Notes under the pieces: model-generated
Seen by the model: the letters and a program-made list of their open reading frames with translations, nothing else
Told to the model about the DNA's origin: nothing
Databases searched by the model: none
Shown here: positions 38,646 through 50,612 of the stretch, piece by piece
Position numbering within the stretch: the stretch's first letter is position 1
How the letters are laid out: every line of letters starts with the position of its first letter
Translations under genes and position numbers: made by a program
Source of the DNA: Rhea pennata
Lineage: Eukaryota; Chordata; Aves; Rheiformes; Rheidae
DNA length: 64,000 nucleotides
Assembly (NCBI RefSeq): GCF_028389875.1
Contig: NC_084668.1
Coordinates: 30,052,993 to 30,116,992 of the forward strand
Direction of reading: 5' to 3'

Positions 38646-40479
38646 TAGTTTAGATTTGGTATAATGTGCAACATCTGACAACCTTCATACTCGAAAGGAA
38701 GCAGCAATGGATTTCTGTCTTTATTTGTCTTTATATAATTCAGGTGTTGTTTCTATATAATTTTTATCATCCTCTTTGGGAAGTGCAAGGAAGAAGGCAA
38801 TACTGTATATTATGCTGATCTGTTTCCCTAATAAATCCTAAGAAATATGTTACCTTTTGGCTATCTTTCTAAACAGAAAGGGACAGTAATAATCAAGTTT
38901 ATTAGAGGAATCCCTTTCAGTTTTTCAGTTCGCAGTATTTTTTTCAGTTATGTTAACCTCTTTGACAGTATTTTTTTTTTTTTTGGAAAAAAGAGACACA
39001 CTCAGTTCTTTGTTGTATTTTTATTCCTAGAGCTCTTTGGACTTCACTGCTAATTAACTTTCAATAACTGTCATAGGGTTACAGTCAGTTGGTATGAATC
39101 AGAAGGAAAATGTAGCTTTAGGGGACCATACTGTCAGAAACTATTAGAAATCTTTGCTTGATTTCCAAGGAGAACATATTCACTCAAGCAAGATACAACA
39201 GCTACTAGGCATTGTCTGCCACACTAGGAATTCCTTAATAAAAGAGACTTTATTCTTTTGTTATTAGCAGTCCTTCTAGGATGGCTGTGATTAATTACGC
39301 TGCAATTCATAGCTTCCTATTTGAATTGTGTGCGTTTGTTTGACTTTCTAAATGATGACGTTGCTTTGGCCGAAGCTTGGATTCAGAACTAAAAGGCTAT
39401 GTTTTTAACTGTTTTTTCACAAGTTCGATAGAATGGAGGAGGTTGTTTATTGGTGCAGCTTGGCTCATTGAAGCTGTGCCCTTGTCAGATTTTATAAGTT
39501 GAGAAGAGTTGAGATCCACTTTTGGCTGAGATAGCTCTAGGGAATACCTAGGTGGCTGACAGTGATGTTGGTGATACTGGGAATCAGTCAGAACATTCAC
39601 CTGAGAAGTCTTATGCTGATGAATTACAAAACTGAGATCCTGGGTGTCAGAATTTAGATAGTGGTGTTGACATTCTCATGACAGAATACGCAGAGTTTTC
39701 AACTGCAGCATTTTAGACAAATTGCTGTTTTAATAATTTGGTGTTGACAGGGAGCAAAGCAAACAGTAGTGCAGAGTAGTGACCCAGACGTTCTTTTTCA
39801 TCTCAAGCTTTGGGAGCTCTGGGTTATGTCACCCAATATATTCTGGCCCCTAGAACACTCCTTAATATCATCTGCAATGTCCTCGTTTAGCCGTTTAAAA
39901 GCCGAGTGCAATGTCAGATATAATACTGAATCCTCTTTGTGCCACTGAATCCTTCTTGTCCCATAGAAAACTCTGCTACTCACAGATGATGTTTTATTTG
40001 GTGTGCACAACCATATGAATAGGATATCTCTGTGGAACTGACTGATGGTGAGAGTCTCTATGCTTTTCAGAGCCTAGCCTATGCTGGCCCCTGCACAGAA
40101 AAGCCGCCCAAACCAGCCCCTCTCCCCAAGCCACTGTGGCATTTGCAACCTGGCACCCCAGGACAAGGCTTTAAGGGTGCCAGCTCCCTCCCCATGAGGT
40201 GATTCCTGTTACCCTGTTGCAGCCTATTGTTTACTTTCTGACTAATGCTAGTAGAGGATTTTAATTTCCAGGCATACCATTAAAATCACTACACATGCTT
40301 ATGATGACTAACAGTGTTTCCCCTGATTTTTTTTTCCTTCTCCTTTGCTTTCCCTTCCCCCTTCTTACGTCAGCAAATGGTATAATTTGTTTGCAGAGTT
40401 ACAGGGTATTTTATCTTTCTTTGGCCAGAACCAAATGGATGCAGGTTTGCTAAAGCTACGACAATTCTTTCTTTCTTAG

Positions 40480-40569
40480 AGTTGGCATGTGGGCGTTGGA
40501 TTGTGTCATTCGTAGGAGGTGAACGTCAAAGGAAGTGGGATCAACTGTTGGAGGAGATTTGTAATCCAG
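40480..40569 (+). other. Exon-like segment, unknown
   Basis: A good acceptor (TTCTTTCTTTCTTAG) and a possible donor (CCAG|GTACTT) bound 90 bp that are open in one frame, reading LACGRWIVSFVGGERQRKWD and QLLEEICNP. I do not recognise the peptide. An open frame this short is expected often by chance, so it is only a candidate. Confidence 0.15.
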
Positions 40570-41639
40570 GTACTTAATATTTGTTTTCCTGGAAAAGAAA
40601 GAAAAAATGGCAGAAAGGCTGTCTGTTTTGCTTTTAGCTTCCCCATATAATCAGAGTAACGCAGTATCTGTATCTACTTAAGCACATTTCTTTTCTTGCC
40701 TTAGTTTATTTAGGATAAGGAGCTACTGTATTTCCCTTTAAATGGTTTCACATGTTTTGGTGGATTCTGTTGAATGTTTATTCCAATAATACAAATAATT
40801 CATGTTCCTTAAGTGCCCTTGCAAATAATGCGATTTATTACCGGGTACATTATGTTGTCTTTTTATTTGATGTAAATGGTCTCTTATAGTTAAAATTAGA
40901 TAGAAGAGCCATTTCAGACTATTTTGTTCATCTCCAACTGTTTTTTTCAGGAGTGCATTAGTCTGAAGTATTTCACACAAAATACAGAGTTTTGGGGGGC
41001 GAGAAAAATGGCCTACAAAAAAAAAAAGTATAAGTACTTATTGTTACAGTAGTTTTATGTTAATCTCTATTTTATATGACGTGTATAGATATTGAGCTGG
41101 GTACTGCTCTACTAGGAATATTTATTTCTCCTAAACTGCTGTGGGTAGTCTAGATATCTTTTGCAGCCCTTGTTCAGGCTAAGCTTGAAAAATGAACAGT
41201 GGAAATGATTTTTGAAAGGTTACTTATATGTCTTATTTTACTGATTAGGCAAAACAGCCTTTTTAGTTATGTTTTTTTCCTTAAACCTTTGCGTATTTAT
41301 TCTAAGATTCAGTCTGAGATTTAGTGTAAGATTCTTATGTCCTAGCTATCCATTCTTTTGAAAAATCAATGTGTCATAACACATGCTTTTCTGTTATATC
41401 ACAGGTGGGGGGACAGACATCTCTGAGAGAGAGGCAATCTAAATGTTTTTAAATAAACTAGTATGAGTAACACAGCTTTTCCCCCTTTCTATAGTTTCTG
41501 ATTTATGCAGCTTTCCTGGCATTCAACCCTGGATTAATTGGATGCTCATTTTCTTGTTGGTATCAAAAGGAACTTAAGGTCAGACAGAAAGAAGATTCAG
41601 TCTGCTGATGTTAAAATTTTCAGAGGAGGATGTGTATGC

Positions 41640-41760
41640 ATTTGTTGGAAACATAGTCCCTTGCTCTGATTTCAACCAAGTATTCTGGTGTAAATTCATT
41701 GATTTCAATTATGTCACTCTTTATTTACACAATAGTAAGCAAATTCAGGTCCAGGCTTCT
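41640..41760. repeat. Old interspersed repeat remnant
   Basis: TTCTGGTGTAAATTCATTGA, then TTCAATTATGTCACTC and TTTATTTACACAATAG. This matches the common sauropsid repeat pattern TGGTGTAAATCCATTGACTT...GATTTACACCAG. The open frame across it (41608-41805) is therefore not a gene. Confidence 0.45.
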
Positions 41761-44700
41761 GTTAAGTACCAGTGGACCTTAAATATTTATCTGGTTTATT
41801 TTTAGTATGCCAAATGTAGCTATTTATGTAGTAAGCAAGCAGTGATACAAATCTTACTAGATTCCTCCTTTGCTTTGAATTTGCAACAGAGAGGCAAATT
41901 ATTTTTTTTTTAACTAGAAACTCTTATTATTTATCATGTCAAGTTTGCTCTGTTTAGTCTTAATTTTTTCCACAACCTCTTAATTCTCTGGTAAGAAGAT
42001 AAGGGAGCCTTTTCCTTGTCTAAAGGAACGTCGATATATAGCCTAAGGAAATGAGAGGCATGGCAGTTTGTCAGTTACTTCACATGAGATCCCCAAAGCA
42101 GCTTCAGTTCCACCTGATACCATATTCCAGAAAATCATTTGCTTTCCTGCCAGTCTCCTCTAGAAGTAGAGACTTGTATGATATAAGGAGAAAATGTTAG
42201 AACTGCATCAGTCAGTTAATGAATCGAACAACTATAGTTTAAACTAAAACTTTGAGGGTGAAATCTGAGTCTCTTTTAAAATGTAATTTAAATAAGATGC
42301 CTGGTACTGTTTATAACAATAGGAGACGTCTCTGTACCGTAAGAGACACTTATTAACTTGTGAAATGCCCTTCCCATCTACTTTATCTGAGGCCCTGGAT
42401 GCTCTTTACACAAAGTTAAATATGAAGTTGGCTCAAGACCTAGTTCCTGCACTAAAGGTGAAACAAAAGAACACTCCACCTTGCCCACCCCCTGCACAGA
42501 CATGTAAACTGCTGAGCACAGGGAAATCAAGCACTTTAGCAGACCTCACCTTCAGGTGAGCAGCAGGATGTATACACCAAGGCACAGAAAAACACAGTGC
42601 CAGGGCTGAGCGTACGTATGCCAGTGACAAGAGTTCCCAAAACAAGTAGGTCTGTTTCTAAGCCGTTGAGGTTTTCTCATGATGCAGAGCAGAGATAACC
42701 AGGAAACCTCGGTTTCTTGGAAGAAGCTTGTGAGCAGGCTACACTTGTGCTCAGAAACAGTGCCAGCAAACCAGAGAAGTTAAACCTTTAAACTTCTAAA
42801 TACATCAGTTTTCCAAATATTTTGCCATTTTAGAATATAACTTCAGATACAAATCAAAAGCTAGCATGATACAATTGCACAGACTAAAATCTGTGATGCT
42901 GCAGGGAGATAATGAAGCAGTTATCAGAACTATAGCCTCTTTCATTTCTTATATTTACTGCACAGCTGAAAGGAGATAGTGATAATGGATTGACAGTGAT
43001 TGTTTGGTCCTAAAGCAGCTGTGAGGTTGTCCAGCAATGGTGTGTCAGGTACTGATCCTTGTATGGATTTATTCTGTGAGGGAGAAAGTTCCCAAAATAG
43101 TGAGGAGGTTCCAAAGCAGGGATTAGTGGAATTAACAGTTTGAAAGTGGCATGTACTCTTAAATGATACCTAGTACAAAGCATACAAGAAAACATATATG
43201 TAAAGTTGATTATCTGATTACTAGTAAAATCCTAGCATGTGATGGTCCAGTGTTTTGCCCAGTGTTAAATATTGCACTTTGGGCCTGCCACTGCTAAACA
43301 AAAGGGATCAACTCTCCTTACATTCTCTATAAGAATTTTCTATTTTGCCTATATGGAAAGTAAAATTCTCCCCTGCCTTAACTGTGGAAAAACTGTGAGG
43401 TCCTAACTATAGGGATCAGTTGGAGCTTGTGTTCTTTTATGGCTTCCACTATGAAGTCAATGTCTCAGATTTCTGGTAGTGGAACGTCTTTGCCATCTTG
43501 GTGTTCAGGACACCCTCTTGTCACAAATGTATGTAGGGCCTGATGAGATAAAAACTGCATAAAGTATTTTATGCTGTAAACTGAAGTATTTTTTCTGTCT
43601 AGGCTCTAAGTCTAGAAGGGGACACATCCTACCGGTAACTCATGCATTCTGCCCTTGTGATTTCTAGTCTCCCCTCTAAAATACATTATCCTGTGAAAGA
43701 TTTTGCATGATATGAGACAGGCAGATAGTAGCACTGAGGTGAGTGAGCCTGTGTTTATGCAAGGGTGGCAGGTGCAAAGGCATTCCGCCTGAAAAGAGGC
43801 ATGAAGGACAAATTAGACTAGTAAATGGAAATGCCAGAAACGGGCATGTGATTTTACACGATGACTCAGATATTAGAATTTTGGCTCTTAGACCACTGGT
43901 TTATATGCAGGTGAACTCAACAGCTATCAATCACTATTTTGATTTTGGATGGTCTGTGGTAAAGATTGGTGAGCCTAGCCTAGTCTTTAGTTAATAAATC
44001 ACAAAAGCCAAGTCCTACCGCTACTGTTGGCATCCTAGTTGATAGTCTCAGAAATGTATCTAAGACTTCATTGGCAGCTGAACAGTCCTCACCAGTTAGA
44101 GAAAGAAAGGCAAGTCATAATCTTGAAGGACTAGGATTTTTTTGCTGCATTTGTCCTGTGGAGAAATAGAGGATTTACCTAGTGTAATGAACTTTAACGT
44201 CATTCCAAATCACTTTATTTGATTATAAAGAGAAAAATATTTTAATAGAGTTTGAAAAGGAAAGAGAACTAATAGATGAAGTCAGCCCACTGTGTCTATT
44301 ATTAGAATTCACGTCACGAGGTATGGTTTTGTAAAGAAGTTATGGGAACAATGTTGTATTTATGGTTAAGTATGTGTTGTCTCTATCTTACACTTTAAGA
44401 TTTACATTTATAATAAATGTTACATCTATACAGGAACCTCTAATAATTATTCTGGGACTTGACAAAGCACTCTTGGAAGAATGATTTATTAGCAATATTA
44501 AACCAATGTGAAAAGAATTATACTCATTCCAGCAGTTCTTTATGTCCTGGAATTAAATTTTAGCCCTGATGTGCTCAGCTACCTTAATGATTAGTCTGTG
44601 TGTTGTCAAAGCAGCTTGTCAAGCTCTCTTAAATCAAAGGAGGTTGTTTGTGTTAAGAAGGTTCTGATAATGTCCTTCTATTGCTTTGTAATCACACTTT

Positions 44701-45768
44701 TGCAATAACACCATTGCAGTTGCTGGCCTGTCATTATACCCCTTGAGGAAAACCAAGGACTTTTGATAAACCAGGTGCGTGCTTGGTAGGCACCTTTTCT
44801 AGAAGCCAATAACAGTGATGCTGGCTCAGGATCTCATTCTTTGTGTTAATGCCCTGTGTATGAGTACAGTAATTGGTTAATGACCAATTGTTTTATGAAA
44901 TCTTTCCTGTGAGGCTTCACTGTAAAAATTGTCCCCCAAAAAATTTAAAAAGGGCTAGTAACTGATGTTAACAAAGGTATCGAGGACAGAAGAATTCACA
45001 AAAACTGTCTCCCTAACCCAGCATGTCGTAGCCAAGCACTGGAAAAGGCATTGTACCAGCACTGGAGAGAGTACTGACTTCTTGGCACAAGCAGTCTTTT
45101 TTGTGTTTGAAACAGTTGCCATTGATTTTTACCAGGAAAATAGTGAGAAAGACAGGGAAACCTAAGCCATGCTAATGTTGAGAAGGTCCAGGAAGGACAA
45201 ACCATCCTAAAAGTCTTTCACAAATATGCAGGCAGCCTCTGACTTTCTTCTGCCTTTTGACCCATGAAGTTTTTGGTGTCTTACTGCTTCCTATTTTCTT
45301 TTACGTGCATGCTCTGACTAGTTCAGCTCAGGCTTTCTGTTAACACACCCATAGTCTAGCACTTTCAAACTAAGTAAAACTTTGCTCTCTCTTTAAGAGC
45401 CTGAGCGTTCTGGGTGGTTTAGTGTTTTTCTTAACGATACATGCAGCCTGCTATTGCTCACCCATGCACCTCTGTACTCACTCACCCTAACACCCACATA
45501 AAAATCAGTTGTTTGTAATTCCCGTTACCAGTAAAACATGCCGGTTTGGTCTTGATCCCCTCCAATCTCAACATTCCATTTAAAAATTTATCCCATTTCT
45601 GCTTTGACACACAGTCCTCCTTCATTATGAAGTTTCTTAGCCTTCTTAGATTTCCTTAACAATTGAGGGACTATATGAGAGGAAGTGTTTATTTCTGTGA
45701 AATTTTTTAAAATAAAACACCTAAGATGTTTTATTTATCTTGGTATAAATGTATCTCTGTCTAATGAC

Positions 45769-45786
45769 TTTTTTTTTTTTTTTTTT
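45769..45786. repeat. T18 homopolymer
   Basis: An uninterrupted T run in intergenic DNA. No retroelement body was recognised beside it. Confidence 0.85.
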
Positions 45787-47840
45787 GCTCACTAACTTGG
45801 AAGATTTGGCTACTGTCTTTTTCCATATCTAAATGTACACTTGGGAGAGAATGAGAAATAAATGCTATTGAATGAGTTAGGTAGAGATATGTGAATGGCT
45901 TTGATGCTTGATTGATGGATTTGCACAACAAATAGGCAGCTTTCTAGTGCCTTTCACTAAAATAAGGCAATTTGCTTAAAGGGCTACCTTTGTAAAATAC
46001 TGATAAGCAAATCATAATACATCTCTAAATATCTGTGTAGGGAGAGTCAGGATGTACAGTCATTTTGTCCCTGCTAATCACAGCCATTCTTGCAGGCACT
46101 TGAGGAATGCAGGAAGTACCTCAAATAGATCTTTACAAATCATTCTTTGCTGCAATCGTTTCAACCTTTCCCAGTAGTAATATTCATTGTCTTTGACTAC
46201 TGAGGATTTTAGTGGCAGTGAGTGCAGCAGAGTACAAGTGGTTGTTTCATGCCAGGCAAAAAGTGAACATAAGAGTTGTGGTACTGAGTCAGATGAAGGG
46301 CTGAACAAGCCTGGGCTCCTGTCTCTGGCAGTGGCCACAGAAGCTTAAATAAAGAATTAGAACAGAACAAGCATAAATTAACACTTTCCCCACTTTATCT
46401 CCTAACAAAGTGGGTCTTTTCAATCTGGCAGCTGTCCTGACAAGGTAAGAGAGAGTAATTTTAAAAATCCATTGGCAAGGAGAGGAAAGTGGAGTTCTCT
46501 TCAAAGCACTTGCAGGTTTCAGTTTTTTGATCCAATGCCAAATGCAACAATGGTACTTGCCAAATGCCCTTGCAATGATACTTGTCCTATGTCTTTAAAA
46601 TATTACATCTTGCTCTCTGTACTGTGGTATTCTGTTTCTGCTGATGTCAGTGGGATTCCTCTAAAGCTGAAACTATTGCCAAGCCCTTGTTAAAATCCTG
46701 CTTGTTTTGACAGTAGCATACATTTCTGGTGCGTAAAAGAACAGGAGAGAGAGAGAGCCCTGTCCATGCAGTTAGTAAGGCAAGTGGTTAGTAGGAGACT
46801 TAAGTTCTTCTTGTCTAGCTGAGACTGGAAGAGGGTATGCTATATGCTGTGCATGGAAACATCCTGTTTTACAGTACTGCATCCTTTATCACAGTGGTCC
46901 ATGGCCAGAGACCATGTTCTGAAAGTTAGGGTAGAAGCTGAGTTGGTCCCTGTAGTCTTTACCATTTACTTAGCCAAGTTTAGCCTGGTTATAAATCTAC
47001 TCAAGGCAGTGGCATCAGTAACAGGAGCTGCCCTTATCTGAGACTCTGACTCCTGGGCAGTTCCATCCCAGGATTAGGCCTGTGAAACTGTGTATGAGTT
47101 TAATGCATGAAAAATGGAGGCACAGGAGTGACTCCAGATGGAAGGCTGGAATCCCATTTTCATGAAATACCTGGGTTTTTTTTTAACTGCATTGTGCTCC
47201 TCTCCTAGCCTTTTCATTTATATCATATTGATATTAAAGAGAAGAGAGATTTTATGTGTGTGTTCATTTTGCTGTCACGGGTTTCACATTAACAGGACAG
47301 TGAGCTTCTGTCTTGGACAGTGGCTTTGTTCTTGAAAAAACTTTTAAAGCTTTTAATCCTAAAAGCCACATGGTCTAGAAGCATCAGCTTTGTTCCATTT
47401 CTTTAAATCTCAAGTTTGAATGCCCAGAACTGTTCTTCCAAAGGAAAGTTGCCATAGGCAGGTGTTGTTTGCCAGATGATCTGAGCCTTCAGCAGTTACT
47501 TGCTCTGAGCAAGCCTCTTCAGTGTAGAAAGACACCACAGAACCGGTAAGCTCACAAATAGCATTCCTACTTCAAAAGAAGTTAGAAGTACCAAACACCA
47601 TAGGATCTTGCCAGCTCTGTAAGCCAAACAAATTCCAGTTTAAGGAGGTCAGAAACATCTTAGACACACCTGGAAAACTCATAAAGTGTTTGAGCCCCAT
47701 CACTGTTGCTCAAGGTGTCCAGAAACTCTGCAAACATTTGAACAATATGTGAACCAGACAGGTGTGGCTTAAGCAGCTTAGATGCCCAAAGAAACTCTTC
47801 TGGCTAGAATCACTCAACTAAGGCTTGTCTTTTTCTTTTC

Positions 47841-47865
47841 TTTTTTTTTTTTTTTTTTTTTTTTT
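47841..47865. repeat. T25 homopolymer
   Basis: A T run preceded by T/C-rich sequence, about 90 bp upstream of the recognisable start of the CR1 element. It may be an independent insertion tail in reverse orientation. Confidence 0.85.
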
Positions 47866-47949
47866 CCTGTATGTCTGTATACCCCTTCTGTAGGGAGGAA
47901 AGATGCCAGCTTTTCCAGTATACAGACACAGAAAGGACAGAAATAAAAG

Positions 47950-50003
47950 CATCTGTGGTTAGTATTCAAACATCACTTCCTCTCAAGAGCGGTGCATCCC
48001 TATGAGTAAGAAGTGCAGCATAAGGGGCAGGAGACCTGCATGGGTGAGCAAGGAGCTCTTGGCCAAACTCAGACAGAAGAAGAAAATACACAGAATGTGG
48101 AAGAGGGGACAGGCTACTTGGGAGAATTACAGGAATGCAGTCAGGGCATGTAGAGATGCAGCGAGGAAGGCTAAGGCCCAGCTGGAATTGAGTCTGGCAA
48201 GGGATGTCAAGGACAACAGGAAGGGCTTCTTCAAATACATGAGCAGCAAGAGGAGGACTCAGGAGAATGTGGGCCTGCTACTGAATGAGGCGGGGGCCCT
48301 GGTGACAAAGGATACAGAGAAGGCAGAATTACTGAATGCCTTCTTTGCTTCAGTCTTCACTGCTAAGGGCAGCCCCCAGGAATCCCAGAGCCTGGAGGTA
48401 AGGGAGAAAGTCCAGAGAAGGGAAGACTTTCCTTTGGTTGAGGAGGATAGGATTAGAGACCTTCTGGGCAGGCTAGACATCCACAAATCCATGGGCCCGG
48501 ATGGGATGCACCCATGAGTACTGAGGGAGCTGGCGGATGTTGTTGCCAGGCCGGTCTCCATCATCTTTGAAAAGTCATGAAGAACTGGAGAGGTGCCTGA
48601 GGACTGGAAGAAAGCCAGTGTCACTTCAATCTTCAAAAAGGGCAAGAAGGAGGACCCAGGCAACTACAGGCTGGTCAGCCTCACCTCCATCCCTGGTAAG
48701 GTGATGGAACAGCTCATTCTGGATGTCATCTCCAGACATATGGAGGAAAAGAAGGTGATCAGGAGTAGCCAGCATGGATTCACCAAGGGGAAATCCTGCT
48801 TACCCAATCTGATAGCCTTCTGTGATGGAATGACTGGCTGGATAGATGAGGGGAGAGCAGTGGACATTGTGTACCTTGACTTCAGCAAGGCTTTTGACAC
48901 TGTCTCCCATAACATCCTCCTAGAGAAGCTCAGGAAGTGTGGGTTAGACGAATGGACAGTGAGGTGGATTGAGAACTGGCTGAAAGGCAGAGCTCAGAGG
49001 GTTGTCATCAGTTGGAGGCCTGTGGCTAGTGGAGTCCCCCAGGGCTCAGTAGTGGGTCCCATCCTGTTCAACTTATTCATCAATGACCTGGATGAGGGGA
49101 CAGAGTGCCTCCTCAGCAAGTTTGCTGATGATACCAAGCTGGGAGGAGTGGCTGACACACCAGAGGGCTGTGCTGCCATCCAGAGAGACCTGGACAGGCT
49201 GGAGAGCTGGGTGGAGAGGAACCTCATGAGGTTCACCAAGGGCAAGTGCAGAGTCCTGCATCTAAGGAAGACTAACCCTAGGCACCAGTACAAGCTGGGG
49301 GCTGACCTGCTGGAGAGCAGCTCTGCAGAGAAGGACCTGGCAGTGCTGGTGGATGACAAGTTGACCATGAGCCAGCAATGTGCTCTTGTGGCCAGGAAGG
49401 CCAATGGTCTCCTGGGGTGCATTAGGAAGAGTGTTGCCATCAGGTGGAGGGAGGTGATCCTGCCCCTCTACTCAGCCCTGGGGAGGCCTCATCTTGAGTA
49501 CTGTGTCCAGTTCTGGGCTCCCCAGTACAAGAGAGACAGGGAGCTACTGGAGAGAGTCCAGCAGAGGGCTACAAAGATGCTCAGAGGGCTGGAGCATCTG
49601 CCCTATGAGGAATGGCTGCGAGAGCTGGGCCTCTTCAGCCTGGGGAAGAGAAGACTGAGGAGGGATCTGATCAATGTGTACAAGTACCTGAAGGGAGAGT
49701 GTCAGGGGGACGGGGACAAACTCTTTTCTCTTGTCCCGTGTGACAGGACAAGAGGCAATGGGCAGAAACTGAAGCACAGGAAGTTCCGCCTGAATGTGAG
49801 GGGGAATTTCTTCCCTGTGAGAGTGATGGAGCACTGGAACCGGTTGCCCAGAGAGGTTGTGGAGTCTCCTTCTCTGGAGATATTCAAGGCCTGCCTGGAT
49901 GCAATCCTGTCTAATGTGCTCTAGGTGACCCTGCTGAGCAGGGACGCTGGACTAGATGGTCTCCAGAGGTCCCTTCCAACCTTACTGATTCTATGATTCT
50001 ATA
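47950..50003 (+). mobile_element. CR1 LINE, long 5'-truncated copy with RT domain
   Basis: About 2 kb of a CR1 non-LTR retrotransposon. The recognisable part starts near 47953 (LWLVFKHHF in one frame), shifts by a small indel near 47975-47985, then runs in one frame from 48002 to the TAG at 49922-49924. The 3' UTR ends in ATTCTATGATTCTATAG, the CR1 terminus. The endonuclease domain and 5' end are missing, so the copy is dead on arrival like most CR1 insertions. Similarity to the copy at 29.4-30.0 kb is high over their shared 640 bp. The 5' boundary is uncertain by some tens of bases. Confidence 0.95.
48002..49924 (+). pseudogene. CR1 ORF2 reverse transcriptase, two nonsense codons
   Basis: This frame encodes the CR1 reverse transcriptase and C-terminal region. 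In order: [89 protein letters not shown]; the catalytic FADD at 49121-49132 followed by TKLGG; and [13 protein letters not shown] near the end. Two in-frame stops interrupt it: TGA at 48515-48517, where the family has Arg, and TGA at 48578-48580, where the family has Trp. Both are explained by single transitions (CGA to TGA and TGG to TGA). Otherwise there is no frameshift over 1.9 kb, indicating a young insertion. It provides no host function. Confidence 0.93.
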
Positions 50004-50587
50004 GTTGTTCTCACAGGGGGAAAAATGTAATCTGAGATCAGGTCAGAATAAACTCAGAAACAGTCCCAGTGCACAGGACAGCGCTTCTAAGCAAGTGAGC
50101 TGCGGCCTGCCCCATGACTTCCGCTTCTACTCTGTGTACTCTGTGTTCTCTGCTCTTCCAGTCCTGAATGCCTAAACTGATCAGTGATCTTGCATGGCTG
50201 TGGGACACTTTTAGAAGAATATTAGTTCTGGAGAAAGACACTTACAGCTCTTTTTGAAAATTAGATGCTCCTAAGGAATCTTTAGGTGACGAAAACTTGA
50301 AACACTCAAAATCATTAGTACTGTTACATAGGCATGTATGTTATGTAGGCATATATTTCACTTTAAGTATTTCCCATTCTCAGGATTTTTTTCACTGGCT
50401 GTGCACTGAAGTAGGGTGTTGTATTAGTTTCTTTCACTATTGATCGTAGCATCCCAGCATTTCCTATGTCTACAGAAAATGGAAGCATGAAACGTATAAA
50501 GAAGAATAGCAGAAATTAGAATATTGAGAGACAGTTCACAATCATATGCACTGAAACTAGTTAAAGAATTGTTAACAGAGGTAAACC

Positions 50588-50612
50588 TTTTGTTTGTTTG
50601 TTTGTTTGTTTA
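50588..50612. repeat. (TTTG)n microsatellite
   Basis: Six tandem TTTG units without interruption. Confidence 0.9.

Larger units (their letters stand above)
37000..47940. other. Intergenic region upstream of NEMP2
   Basis: Nearly 11 kb with no recognised gene. It contains old repeat remnants (38415-38645, 41640-41760), short homopolymers, and isolated exon-like segments on the + strand, the clearest at 40480-40569. NAB1, expected on this side of NEMP2, shows none of its known coding sequence here. Noncoding transcripts from the CpG island cannot be excluded. Confidence 0.6.

Noticed and set aside
41608-41805. Open frame with AG and GTAAGC sites resembling an exon
   Set aside because: The bases match a widespread sauropsid interspersed repeat (GTGTAAATTCATTGA type), so the open frame is incidental.
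48664-49834. Several - strand open frames across the CR1 element
   Set aside because: They are antisense shadows of the CR1 ORF2 frame.
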